From the NCBI GenBank assembly GCA_041580375.1, contig JBFGDZ010000049.1:1-20447 (forward strand): a stretch of DNA of 20,447 bases. The letters are read 5' to 3'. Every line of letters begins with the position of its first letter. Positions within the stretch are counted from its first letter, which is position 1. The notes below the pieces were generated by a model, which saw only the letters and a program-made list of their open reading frames with translations, was not told the DNA's origin and ran no database searches. This document shows, in pieces, positions 14,958-20,447 of the stretch. The DNA comes from JAPUIN01 sp041580375 (GTDB lineage Bacteria; Acidobacteriota; Polarisedimenticolia; Gp22-AA2). A program made the position numbers and the translations under genes.

Positions 14958-15011
14958 GGCGCCACGGCGCTTCGAACGCGACCCGACGCGACAACCGCGG
15001 AGAGTCTCCTA
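14958..15011 (-). repeat. Dispersed repeat, copy F
   Basis: On the minus strand it starts TAGGAGACTCTCCG and ends GGGTCGCGTTCGAAGCGCC plus GTGGCGCC. Its first triplet (15011-15009) is the stop codon of the alpha/beta hydrolase. It is more diverged in the 5' third and 2 nt longer than the other copies. Confidence 0.75.
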
Positions 15012-16112
15012 CGGGCGCGCCCCCTCCGTCCGCGGGCGCGCGCAGGCGGAGCGCTCGAGCAGGAAGCTGGCGATGAGGGGGTAGACCTCCTCCCGCGCCC
15101 TCTCGCCCAGCAGGATGGTGAAGTGGTTGTAGTCCTCGCCGAAGCCGCCGTCGCGGCCCAGGCGCACGTACGACTTGTCCCGCGCCGGAGCACGCTCGAT
15201 GAGCGCGCGCGCCGTCGCCTCCGGAGAGGGCCGGCAGGCGGCCGCCAGCTGCAGGATCGGGAAATCGATCCGGTCGATCCCCGCTTCGTAGTCGATCGTC
15301 CCGTCCCATGAAACGACACGGCCGCGACGGAGGATGTGCGCCAGATGGAGCGCGACACGGCTGCACCCCACGTCGATGATGCCGTTCGCCACGATGCGCA
15401 GCATGGTCCGCCGGCAGCGGATCCCGTACTTGGGAAGGAGGAGGCGCGGGGAGATCCAGCCCATCACGAGAACGAACGGGATGAACAGGACCGGCGGGAC
15501 GACCGGCACGATCCGTCCATAGAGCGCGCCCACGAGCTTGCGGCTGCGGATCAGGCTCATGTCGGCGGGTACGTCGCTCATGACGGCCGACCGGATCCGA
15601 TTCGTCAGGCCCAGCGCGCAGGCCGCGTACAGGATCATCCCGCCCAGGCTGTGTCCCACCCAGTGGACCGCCTCCGCCCCCGTCTCGCGGCGGACGTACT
15701 CGATCGTCGCCGGAAAGTCGCCGCGCACGTAGTCGTCGATGGTCCAGTCGAACGGCCACAGCCGGCCCGTACCGGCGCGACGGCTGCGGCCGTGGCCCCG
15801 CAGCTCCATCACCCAGACGTCGAATCCGGCGTCGCGCAGGTGCCGCGCCACCGAGTGACGATCGTCGAGGTCAACGTTGAACCGGTTGCTCAGGAGACCG
15901 TGGCAGACGATCACCGGCTCGATCGGGAGCGCGCGGCCGGGCGGGGCGGCGGGGCGGTAGCGATAGAGCGCGATGCCCCAGCCGTCGGAGGTGGGTGCCG
16001 AGTGGAACTCGTCGGCCGGCGTGTCGAGCCGATGCAGCCGGCGCAGGAGCAGACCCGCAAGCAGGCATGCGGCGGCCGCGATGAGAAGGCCGGTGACGAC
16101 GGCATGGATCAT
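15009..16112 (-). CDS. Membrane-anchored alpha/beta-fold hydrolase (lipase/esterase-like)
   Basis: 367-aa protein with an N-terminal hydrophobic segment (MIHAVVTGLLIAAAACLLAGLLL, about residues 1-23), probably an uncleaved anchor or signal. The hydrolase fold follows: oxyanion-loop HGLLSNRFN (71-79), WVMELRGHGRS (100-110), nucleophile elbow GHSLGG with Ser155 (153-158), and His330 in DYNHFTIL. The GLLSNRFN...RGHGRS pattern resembles lipase and PHA-depolymerase/synthase-like families. The usual strand-6 acid motif (PxLxxxGxxD) is replaced by FPILQLAAACRPSP, so the catalytic acid is unclear. ATG 16112 is chosen because it starts the hydrophobic segment; a TTG at 16196 in frame would add 28 residues lacking domain character. 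A terminator-like structure lies 38 nt upstream. The stop is formed by repeat copy F. Confidence 0.82.
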   Translation of the reverse strand: MIHAVVTGLLIAAAACLLAGLLLRRLHRLDTPADEFHSAPTSDGWGIALYRYRPAAPPGRALPIEPVIVCHGLLSNRFNVDLDDRHSVARHLRDAGFDVWVMELRGHGRSRRAGTGRLWPFDWTIDDYVRGDFPATIEYVRRETGAEAVHWVGHSLGGMILYAACALGLTNRIRSAVMSDVPADMSLIRSRKLVGALYGRIVPVVPPVLFIPFVLVMGWISPRLLLPKYGIRCRRTMLRIVANGIIDVGCSRVALHLAHILRRGRVVSWDGTIDYEAGIDRIDFPILQLAAACRPSPEATARALIERAPARDKSYVRLGRDGGFGEDYNHFTILLGERAREEVYPLIASFLLERSACARPRTEGARP

Positions 16113-16150
16113 GAGAAGAGCCGTTCCCTCGATCGGAGCGGAGGCGAAAA

Positions 16151-16214
16151 GACCCGGAAGCGTCTGCGGCGCAGTGCGCCGCCCCGGGATGACCAACCCC
16201 GGGACTTCCGGGTC
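16151..16214 (-). terminator. Three-way-junction terminator or attenuator upstream of the hydrolase gene
   Basis: A perfect 10-bp outer stem (GACCCGGAAG at 16151-16160 with CTTCCGGGTC at 16205-16214) encloses two hairpins: 16166-16173 with 16175-16182 (8 bp, GCGGCGCA / TGCGCCGC) and 16183-16188 with 16198-16203 (CCCGGG / CCCGGG, 9-nt loop). On the minus strand the outer stem is followed at once by TTTT. It could end the operon whose last large gene stops at 16371, or attenuate the hydrolase gene starting at 16112. Confidence 0.55.
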
Positions 16215-16277
16215 CGGTGGCCTGCCGGTATTCCTCAGGCGGAAACCAGCGACGGCCCGATGACCGACGGTGGCCGC

Positions 16278-16334
16278 CTAAGTCACAGGCACCTCACGGG
16301 TCAGCATGGTAGAGCATCGACTGTCATCGATCAT
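16278..16334 (-). CDS. Possible 18-codon leader or mini-ORF
   Basis: MIDDSRCSTMLTREVPVT, ending in TAG. It is preceded by AAAGGAGGT (16353-16345), the longest Shine-Dalgarno in the window, with 10 nt to the ATG, and starts 36 nt after the stop of the DCC/lipoprotein gene on the same strand. It is in the same frame as the hydrolase gene further downstream but separated from it by this stop. I do not recognise the peptide. It could be a leader peptide, a tiny operon gene or a chance ORF behind a decoy ribosome site. Confidence 0.3.
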   Translation of the reverse strand: MIDDSRCSTMLTREVPVT

Positions 16335-16370
16335 TTGCTGGACCACCTCCTTTCTCGTGTACCGGAGACA

Positions 16371-17663
16371 TTACTCCCCTCCGGCCGATGCGGCAAGTGG
16401 TCGTTGCGAATCGGACAGCGAATCCTCGATCGGGACATCGAACCGGATGTCGCTGTAGGTCGCGATCCCCTCCAGCCGGCCCAGCATTCCCAGCTCGTCG
16501 GACGCGTAGGTGCGGCGCCGTGTCGCGACCCGCACACCCCCGACGGTCCAGTAATCGGACCAGATGGAGACGCGGTACGTATGATCGTCCGCCCGGTACG
16601 AGTGCACGCGATCCACCAGGCGGCTGAGACGGCTGATGTAGAAATCCTGCCAGTCGTCCGACTCGACGCCGCCGTCCCGGCCGTCGCGCGTCAGCCGGTG
16701 GCGGACGACGTCGCACGGGTCGGCCGGGATGGTCCCCTCGGCGGGCGGGGTCCTCGTCGCGCGGCCCTCCAGGACCGAGCCGGGACCGAGCAGGTTCCAC
16801 GGATGCATGAAGGACCAGCGGACGAGGCGGGAGAGCGCCCTCGGATACTCCAGCTCGTCGGGCTCGGTGATCCGGAGACCGCCGCGCCGGACCTCGAGCG
16901 CGTCACCGTCGAGCCTCACGACACGCGGCTCGTCGACGTCGAGCTCCTCCACGTAGGCGCGCTCCTCGCGCAGCCCGAGCCGGTGCAGCTGCCGGCTGAC
17001 GGCGAACGGCTCCTTCCGCCCGTTGTAGATCTCCAGGGTGTAGAGGTACTCGACCGTCTCGTGCCGCGCCCAGGCATCGTACCCGCCGTAGTTCCGGAAG
17101 GTCGCCCGCAGCACGGCGGCGGCCGCCGGATCGGCGATCGCCGCCAGTCGATCCACAAGAGGATCTTCCTGCGCGCCGCAGCCGCTCAGCGCGAGCGACG
17201 TTCCGGCGGCAAGAAGGAGCGCGAGAACCGCGAGAGGCGCCCGGCCGGTCGCCGATCCGCCCCGGCCGGCGTCGCGCCGCGCGCGGCAGGACGCGTTCGC
17301 ACAGGAGAGCCGGTAGCGGCGGGCGGCGATGAAGCGATAGACCCGTCGCAGGACCGGAGGGACCCCCGGGATGCGGGACAGCGCGGCGAGAACCCGCAGA
17401 CCCGGGATGACGGAGCACAGCGTGATCCATCCGTCCGCGCCCTTCGTCAGGGTGCCGTCCGGTGCGTAGACGTACATCTGGCGCATCGCATCCTCGCGAT
17501 CCAGTCCCGGGAACCGGGTCGCGACGGCGGCGTCGTGCACGGACAGCCACTCGACGCGGCCGCCGCGGTCGCGCGCGGCCATGCGGTCGCGCCACCGGGC
17601 GCAGAACGCGCAGTCGCCGTCGTACAGCACGACGTGGCGCCCGGCGGCGCCGTCCGTGGTCAC
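16371..17663 (-). CDS. DCC1-like (DUF393) thiol-disulfide domain fused to an exported lipoprotein-like domain
   Basis: 430-aa two-part protein. Residues 9-125 are a complete DUF393/DCC domain: VVLYDGDCAFCARW (11-24) with the CxxC pair Cys18/Cys21, a thioredoxin-like core, and the usual ending RFIAARRYRLS (110-120). Residues 143-162 are a hydrophobic stretch ending in a perfect lipobox, LSGC (159-162). Residues 163-430 form an unassigned beta-rich domain beginning ATFRNYGGYDAWARHETVEYL, faintly like LolA/RseB-type lipoprotein-binding folds. No ATG, GTG or TTG lies in frame between about residues 110 and 150, so the lipoprotein part has no obvious start of its own. It starts with GTG, overlapping the upstream gene's TGA as GTGA, so it is translationally coupled. 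Likely topology is DCC domain in the cytoplasm and C-terminal domain outside the inner membrane; this is inference. Confidence 0.78.
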   Translation of the reverse strand: MTTDGAAGRHVVLYDGDCAFCARWRDRMAARDRGGRVEWLSVHDAAVATRFPGLDREDAMRQMYVYAPDGTLTKGADGWITLCSVIPGLRVLAALSRIPGVPPVLRRVYRFIAARRYRLSCANASCRARRDAGRGGSATGRAPLAVLALLLAAGTSLALSGCGAQEDPLVDRLAAIADPAAAAVLRATFRNYGGYDAWARHETVEYLYTLEIYNGRKEPFAVSRQLHRLGLREERAYVEELDVDEPRVVRLDGDALEVRRGGLRITEPDELEYPRALSRLVRWSFMHPWNLLGPGSVLEGRATRTPPAEGTIPADPCDVVRHRLTRDGRDGGVESDDWQDFYISRLSRLVDRVHSYRADDHTYRVSIWSDYWTVGGVRVATRRRTYASDELGMLGRLEGIATYSDIRFDVPIEDSLSDSQRPLAASAGGE

Positions 17664-18544
17664 GGGGTCCCCGCCCGCCCGCCGGCCGCCGGAGCGGGGT
17701 TGATCCCGAGAAACGTGATCCGCCCCGTCGCGTCGATGCGGTACATGAAGTTCGGGGTCAGGACGAGGTGGGGCGCCAGGCGCGGCTCCAGGATCACACG
17801 TGCGACGTCGGTCGCCGTGGGCCGCTCCCCCTCGGCATGGGTGTGAAGCGTCGGCTCGCCGGCGGAGCGCCCCACGATCGGCAGGTCGATCGGCGGCCCC
17901 GCGTGCAACGGTTGGATCTCCTCGAGCTGCCGCCCCGTAGCGGCGATCCGGGCCAGAGAATCCCCGCCGAAGCGAGCGTGCCCGTCCTCGGTCGCGTCCG
18001 ACATGACATGGACCACGAAGCGGCCGCCCTGGATGCGGGACACGGCGCCCGAGAGCGCACCGGGCCGACCCTCCGCCCGCGCGGCGGCTACGAGGGCGAC
18101 CTGCAGAGCGCGATAGTGGGACGCCGTGGCGGCCGGAGCCTCTCTGGGGGGGACCATCATGTTCGGTTGACCGACCTCTCCGGCGGCGGGATAGTAGTCG
18201 ATCCGGGCCATCACGACGGGCCCGCGGCGGGCATCCTGCGGCGGCGGCTCCTTGAGAAACAGAACCCGCCAGGCGGTCTTGCCCTCCATCACCACCGTGC
18301 CGTCGACGAGCGGCGCGATCTCATCCCGCATGTCGGCGAGCTTCGTTGCGGCCTTCTTGTGCGCCTCGATATGACGGGCGATCCTGAAGCCCAGCTCCTC
18401 GATGGCCGCGAGCTCGTCGGCGGACGGCGGCCCCTCCTCCCCGTCGTCCGGCGGGACGGGAGCCGCGCCCGCCGCGGACAGCAGGAGCCCGAGCGCGCCG
18501 GCGGCCACCGCCGCGCGCGTCCGGCGGCTCCGGTTCGATCTCAA
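17660..18544 (-). CDS. Exported protein of unknown function with an HxH...D (JAMM-like) motif
   Basis: 294-aa protein not recognised as a named family. Residues 1-28 look like a cleavable signal peptide (RSRRTR, then a hydrophobic run ending SAAGAA). Residues 41-80 are helical. The C-terminal part holds GEPTLHTHAEGERPTATDVARV (229-250), with His234, His236 and Asp246, then LAPHLVLTPNFMYRIDATGRI. This resembles the HxH...S/T-x2-D signature of JAMM/RadC-like and DUF4329-like metal-dependent folds, but the spacer is one residue short of the canonical seven. The start is TTG 18544, supported by AGGAGG 7 nt upstream; no ATG is nearby. It overlaps the DCC fusion gene by GTGA. It may be a secreted metalloprotease-like or inactive homologue; confidence in the gene is high, in the function low. 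Confidence 0.8.
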   Translation of the reverse strand: MRSNRSRRTRAAVAAGALGLLLSAAGAAPVPPDDGEEGPPSADELAAIEELGFRIARHIEAHKKAATKLADMRDEIAPLVDGTVVMEGKTAWRVLFLKEPPPQDARRGPVVMARIDYYPAAGEVGQPNMMVPPREAPAATASHYRALQVALVAAARAEGRPGALSGAVSRIQGGRFVVHVMSDATEDGHARFGGDSLARIAATGRQLEEIQPLHAGPPIDLPIVGRSAGEPTLHTHAEGERPTATDVARVILEPRLAPHLVLTPNFMYRIDATGRITFLGINPAPAAGGRAGTP

Positions 18545-18551
18545 ACGTCTC

Positions 18552-18557
18552 CCTCCT
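18552..18557 (-). promoter_or_regulatory. Ribosome binding site deciding the TTG start at 18544
   Basis: AGGAGG on the minus strand, 7 nt before TTG 18544. The next residues, RSNRSRRTR then a hydrophobic run, make a normal signal-peptide N-region, supporting this rare start codon. Confidence 0.65.
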
Positions 18558-18615
18558 GATGAGTCTGCGTGTCCAGTTTACCACTCCTCGCACCGTCCTC
18601 CCTCCGGTCGCGCGC

Positions 18616-18644
18616 TTGAACGCTTGCGGTGGATCCCGTATCAT
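18616..18644 (+). promoter_or_regulatory. Sigma70-type promoter for the flavoenzyme gene
   Basis: TTGAAC (18616-18621), a 17-nt spacer and TATCAT (18639-18644). The -10 matches consensus at 5 of 6 positions. Transcription would begin near 18651, leaving a leader of under 20 nt before ATG 18669. Confidence 0.55.
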
Positions 18645-18668
18645 GTCGCGTTTCCAACGGTTGAGGAG

Positions 18669-20060
18669 ATGCCGAGCCGCCTTGCGCGCGATCTGAAGTC
18701 CGCCGTGAAGGGGGATGTCCTCGACGATCAGCAGGCCCGCGAAGTGCGCGCGAGCGACTTCGGGCGAATCGTCAGGCGCATCCCGGACGTCGTCGTGCGG
18801 CCCGCGTCCACCGACGACGTCGCCGCGGTCATCCGGTACGCGCGCAGGCAGTCGGTGCGGGTGGCGACCCGCGGCGAGGCTCACACGCAGACCGGGCAGG
18901 CGACGGTGGAGCGCGGCATCCTGCTCGATCTCACCTCGCTCGATACGATCCTGGCGATCGACCCGGCGGCGCCGGCCGCCGACTGCCAGGCGGGCGTGAC
19001 GTGGGAGTCTCTCGTCCGCCAGGTCACGGGACGCGGGCTGATCCCGCCGGTGCTGACGAACAACCTCGGCGTCACGGTCGGGGGCACTCTGTCGGTGGCG
19101 GGACTGGGGATCGCCTCATTCCGGTACGGCGCCCAGGGCGACAACGTGATCGAGATCGAGGCGGTCACGGGCGCCGGCGACGTCGTGGTCTGCTCGCCCG
19201 ACCGGGAGGCGGAGGCCTTCGACGCGGTCCGCTCGGGGCTCGGCCAGTTCGGCGTCATCACCCGGGCGCGGGTGAAGCTGCGTCCGTGCCTGCCCAGGAC
19301 GCGCACCTATTTCCTGCTTTACGACGATCTGGCGGCGCTGATGCGCGACGCGCAGATCATCATGGAGCAGGATCGCTTCGACTACGTGGAAGCGTGGTGC
19401 GTGCCGTGTCCGCAGGGCTTCCGATGGGTGGGGGGGACGAAGGAGTCGTTCGCCGCCTGGTTCTTCCCGCTGCACGCCACGGTGGAGTTCGACCCGAAGA
19501 CGCCCCCCGACGACGGAGCGCGGCTCCAGGGGCTCTCCCCCTACCGGAGGATGCACACGGAAGACCAGGATCTGATTTACTTCGCCTCGCGCCTCGAGGC
19601 GCTGTTCGCCCTCTGGAAGCGGAGCGGCTATTGGGGGATGGCGCACCCGTGGATCGAGACCATCCTCCCCTGGCAGGCGGCCGGTCCGTACATCGGCCAG
19701 GTGCTCGCGAATCTCCCGCCGGCTTCGCTCGGAGGTGGGCACGTCCTGCTATGGCCCTGCCGGGGCGGCGTCTCCAACATCCCTCTCTTCATGCACCCCG
19801 GAGGGCCTCTGGTCATGGGCTTCGGGATCCTGCCCGGCGTGCCGCCCGATCTGTGGGCACAGGCGCGCGGGCGCCTGAACGCCGTCTCCGACATGAGCAT
19901 CGCCGCGGGCGGGAAGCGGTATCTGTCCGGCTACATCGAGTTCGATCGCGCGCGCTGGAAGCAGCATTTCGGCGCGCGCTGGGACGACGTCTGCAGGCTC
20001 AAGTCGACCTTCGATCCGGACGGAATCCTCAATCCGGGCTTCATCGACTACGGGCCCTGA
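18669..20060 (+). CDS. FAD-binding oxidoreductase, cytokinin-dehydrogenase-like
   Basis: 463-aa flavoenzyme of the VAO/PCMH superfamily. The N-terminal FAD domain has VVVRPASTDDVAAVIRYAR (41-59) and RGEAHTQTGQA (68-78), whose His72 aligns with the covalently FAD-linked His of plant cytokinin oxidases. Then come TVGGTLSVAGLG and NVIEIEAVTGAGDVVVCSP, followed by GLGQFGVITRARVKL. The C-terminal half (FDYVEAWCVP onward) looks like the cytokinin-binding domain family, ending in the FDPDGILNPG tail. At the place of the plant catalytic Asp (WTDYLYLTVGG) this protein has LTNNLGVTVGG, an Asn (131), so true cytokinin cleavage is doubtful. A promoter with a very short leader precedes it. GAGGAG touches the ATG directly, an unusually close Shine-Dalgarno. 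The next gene starts 10 nt downstream. No signal peptide is visible. Confidence 0.85.
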   Translation: MPSRLARDLKSAVKGDVLDDQQAREVRASDFGRIVRRIPDVVVRPASTDDVAAVIRYARRQSVRVATRGEAHTQTGQATVERGILLDLTSLDTILAIDPAAPAADCQAGVTWESLVRQVTGRGLIPPVLTNNLGVTVGGTLSVAGLGIASFRYGAQGDNVIEIEAVTGAGDVVVCSPDREAEAFDAVRSGLGQFGVITRARVKLRPCLPRTRTYFLLYDDLAALMRDAQIIMEQDRFDYVEAWCVPCPQGFRWVGGTKESFAAWFFPLHATVEFDPKTPPDDGARLQGLSPYRRMHTEDQDLIYFASRLEALFALWKRSGYWGMAHPWIETILPWQAAGPYIGQVLANLPPASLGGGHVLLWPCRGGVSNIPLFMHPGGPLVMGFGILPGVPPDLWAQARGRLNAVSDMSIAAGGKRYLSGYIEFDRARWKQHFGARWDDVCRLKSTFDPDGILNPGFIDYGP

Positions 20061-20070
20061 GGCGGCCGGC

Positions 20071-20447
20071 ATGACGACACCCCGCAGACCGCCCGAACCG
20101 AGACCCCGGGTGGCGCGCGCGCGCCGGGCGGCGGGTCACGCGGCCCGCGTGGTCCTGGGCCTGATCTTCATCATGGCCGGCCTCCTGAAGGCGATCGACC
20201 CGGCCGAGTTCGCCCGCCAGATGGCGGGCTACGGGCTGATCGGCGCGGACGCGTCGCGGCTCGCCTCTCCGCTGCTCATCGCGCTGGAGCTCACGCTGGG
20301 GATCGCGCTTTTGGTCGGATTTCGACCGCGCCTCTCGGCGATCGTCGCCGCGGCGCTCCTCGCTCTCTTCATCGCCATCGAGGCCCACGGCATCTCGCAG
20401 GGGCGGACGGAGGCGTGCGGCTGCTTCGGCGCCTACGTCCAGCGCAC
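20071..20447 (+). CDS. MauE/DoxX-type membrane protein (3' end missing)
   Basis: First 125 codons of a protein cut by the right edge. After a basic N-terminus (1-25) it has hydrophobic helices at about 26-40 (VVLGLIFIMAGLLKAIDP), 65-83 and 88-106, then EACGCFG (114-120). The first helix plus the CGCFG motif is typical of MauE-like DoxX-family proteins, some of which sit beside thiol-disulfide genes and support disulfide formation in partner proteins. It begins 10 nt after the flavoenzyme stop, so the two are probably co-transcribed, and what lies right of the window should say more. Confidence 0.8.
   Translation, partial: MTTPRRPPEPRPRVARARRAAGHAARVVLGLIFIMAGLLKAIDPAEFARQMAGYGLIGADASRLASPLLIALELTLGIALLVGFRPRLSAIVAAALLALFIAIEAHGISQGRTEACGCFGAYVQR

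Noticed and set aside
16337..16355. Fragment of a 16S rRNA gene
   Set aside because: The 19-nt match stops abruptly; the preceding bases do not resemble the conserved 16S 3' region and nothing after it looks like an rRNA spacer. A strong minus-strand Shine-Dalgarno explains most of it.
15336..17846. 836-codon plus-strand open frame across the hydrolase and DCC fusion genes
   Set aside because: Antisense to three genes and through the structured intergenic region; no recognisable domain.
18402..18668. Upstream extension of the flavoenzyme frame to 18402
   Set aside because: This part is antisense to the exported HxH protein and contains the promoter; similarity to the oxidoreductase family begins only near ATG 18669.
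1..20447. CRISPR arrays, tRNA genes, prophage or integrase genes
   Set aside because: No regularly spaced short repeats, no tRNA-like cloverleaf with a T-loop consensus, and no phage or recombinase motifs were seen on either strand.

Overview
This 20.4 kb window is GC-rich (roughly two thirds G+C by eye), with densely packed genes and strong third-position G/C bias. It carries no rRNA or tRNA genes, no CRISPR and no recognisable transposase. The gene mix suggests a chromosomal segment of an aerobic or facultative heterotroph: fatty-acid and amino-acid catabolism, RND efflux, a Na+/H+ antiporter, and a bacterial SWIB protein with a Lys/Arg-rich tail. An Acidobacteriota-like or neighbouring GC-rich environmental lineage fits, but this is inference; nothing here fixes the phylum.

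Layout. 1-1113 (-): RND/HlyD-type periplasmic adaptor, running off the left edge. 1432-2724 (+): NamZ-type (DUF1343) muramidase. 2874-5631 (+): ornithine aminotransferase, then a methylmalonate-semialdehyde-dehydrogenase-like ALDH. 5690-7329 (-): VOC protein and medium-chain-type acyl-CoA dehydrogenase, coupled by an ATGA overlap. 7492-8964 (+): betaine-aldehyde-dehydrogenase-like ALDH behind a good sigma70-type promoter. 8962-9265: inverted-repeat element. 9287-10078 (+): SAM methyltransferase. 10121-11476 (+): NhaA. 11597-12037 (+): SWIB protein. 12212-16112 (-): M20 peptidase, class III aminotransferase (GSAM-like) and membrane-anchored alpha/beta hydrolase. 16113-16370: structured leader or terminator region. 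16371-18544 (-): a GTGA-coupled pair, an exported protein with an HxH...D motif and a DCC-thioredoxin/lipoprotein fusion. 18669-20447 (+): cytokinin-dehydrogenase-like flavoenzyme, then a MauE/DoxX-type protein cut by the right edge.

How they may work together. The left-centre genes (transaminase, two aldehyde dehydrogenases, acyl-CoA dehydrogenase) form a loose catabolic neighbourhood for amino acids, aldehydes and acyl-CoAs. The right end is richer in uncharacterised envelope and redox proteins (CxxC DCC domain, MauE with a CGCFG motif, covalent-FAD-type oxidase).

The most distinctive signal is a dispersed repeat of about 45-50 bp beginning TAGGAGCCTG. In all four places where it abuts a gene end, its first three bases are the gene's stop codon. 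One further pair of copies forms a 275-bp inverted-repeat, MITE-like element. Second are the DCC/lipoprotein fusion with its coupled partner, and the structured region downstream of that pair, which combines a very strong Shine-Dalgarno, an 18-codon ORF and a terminator-like three-way junction.
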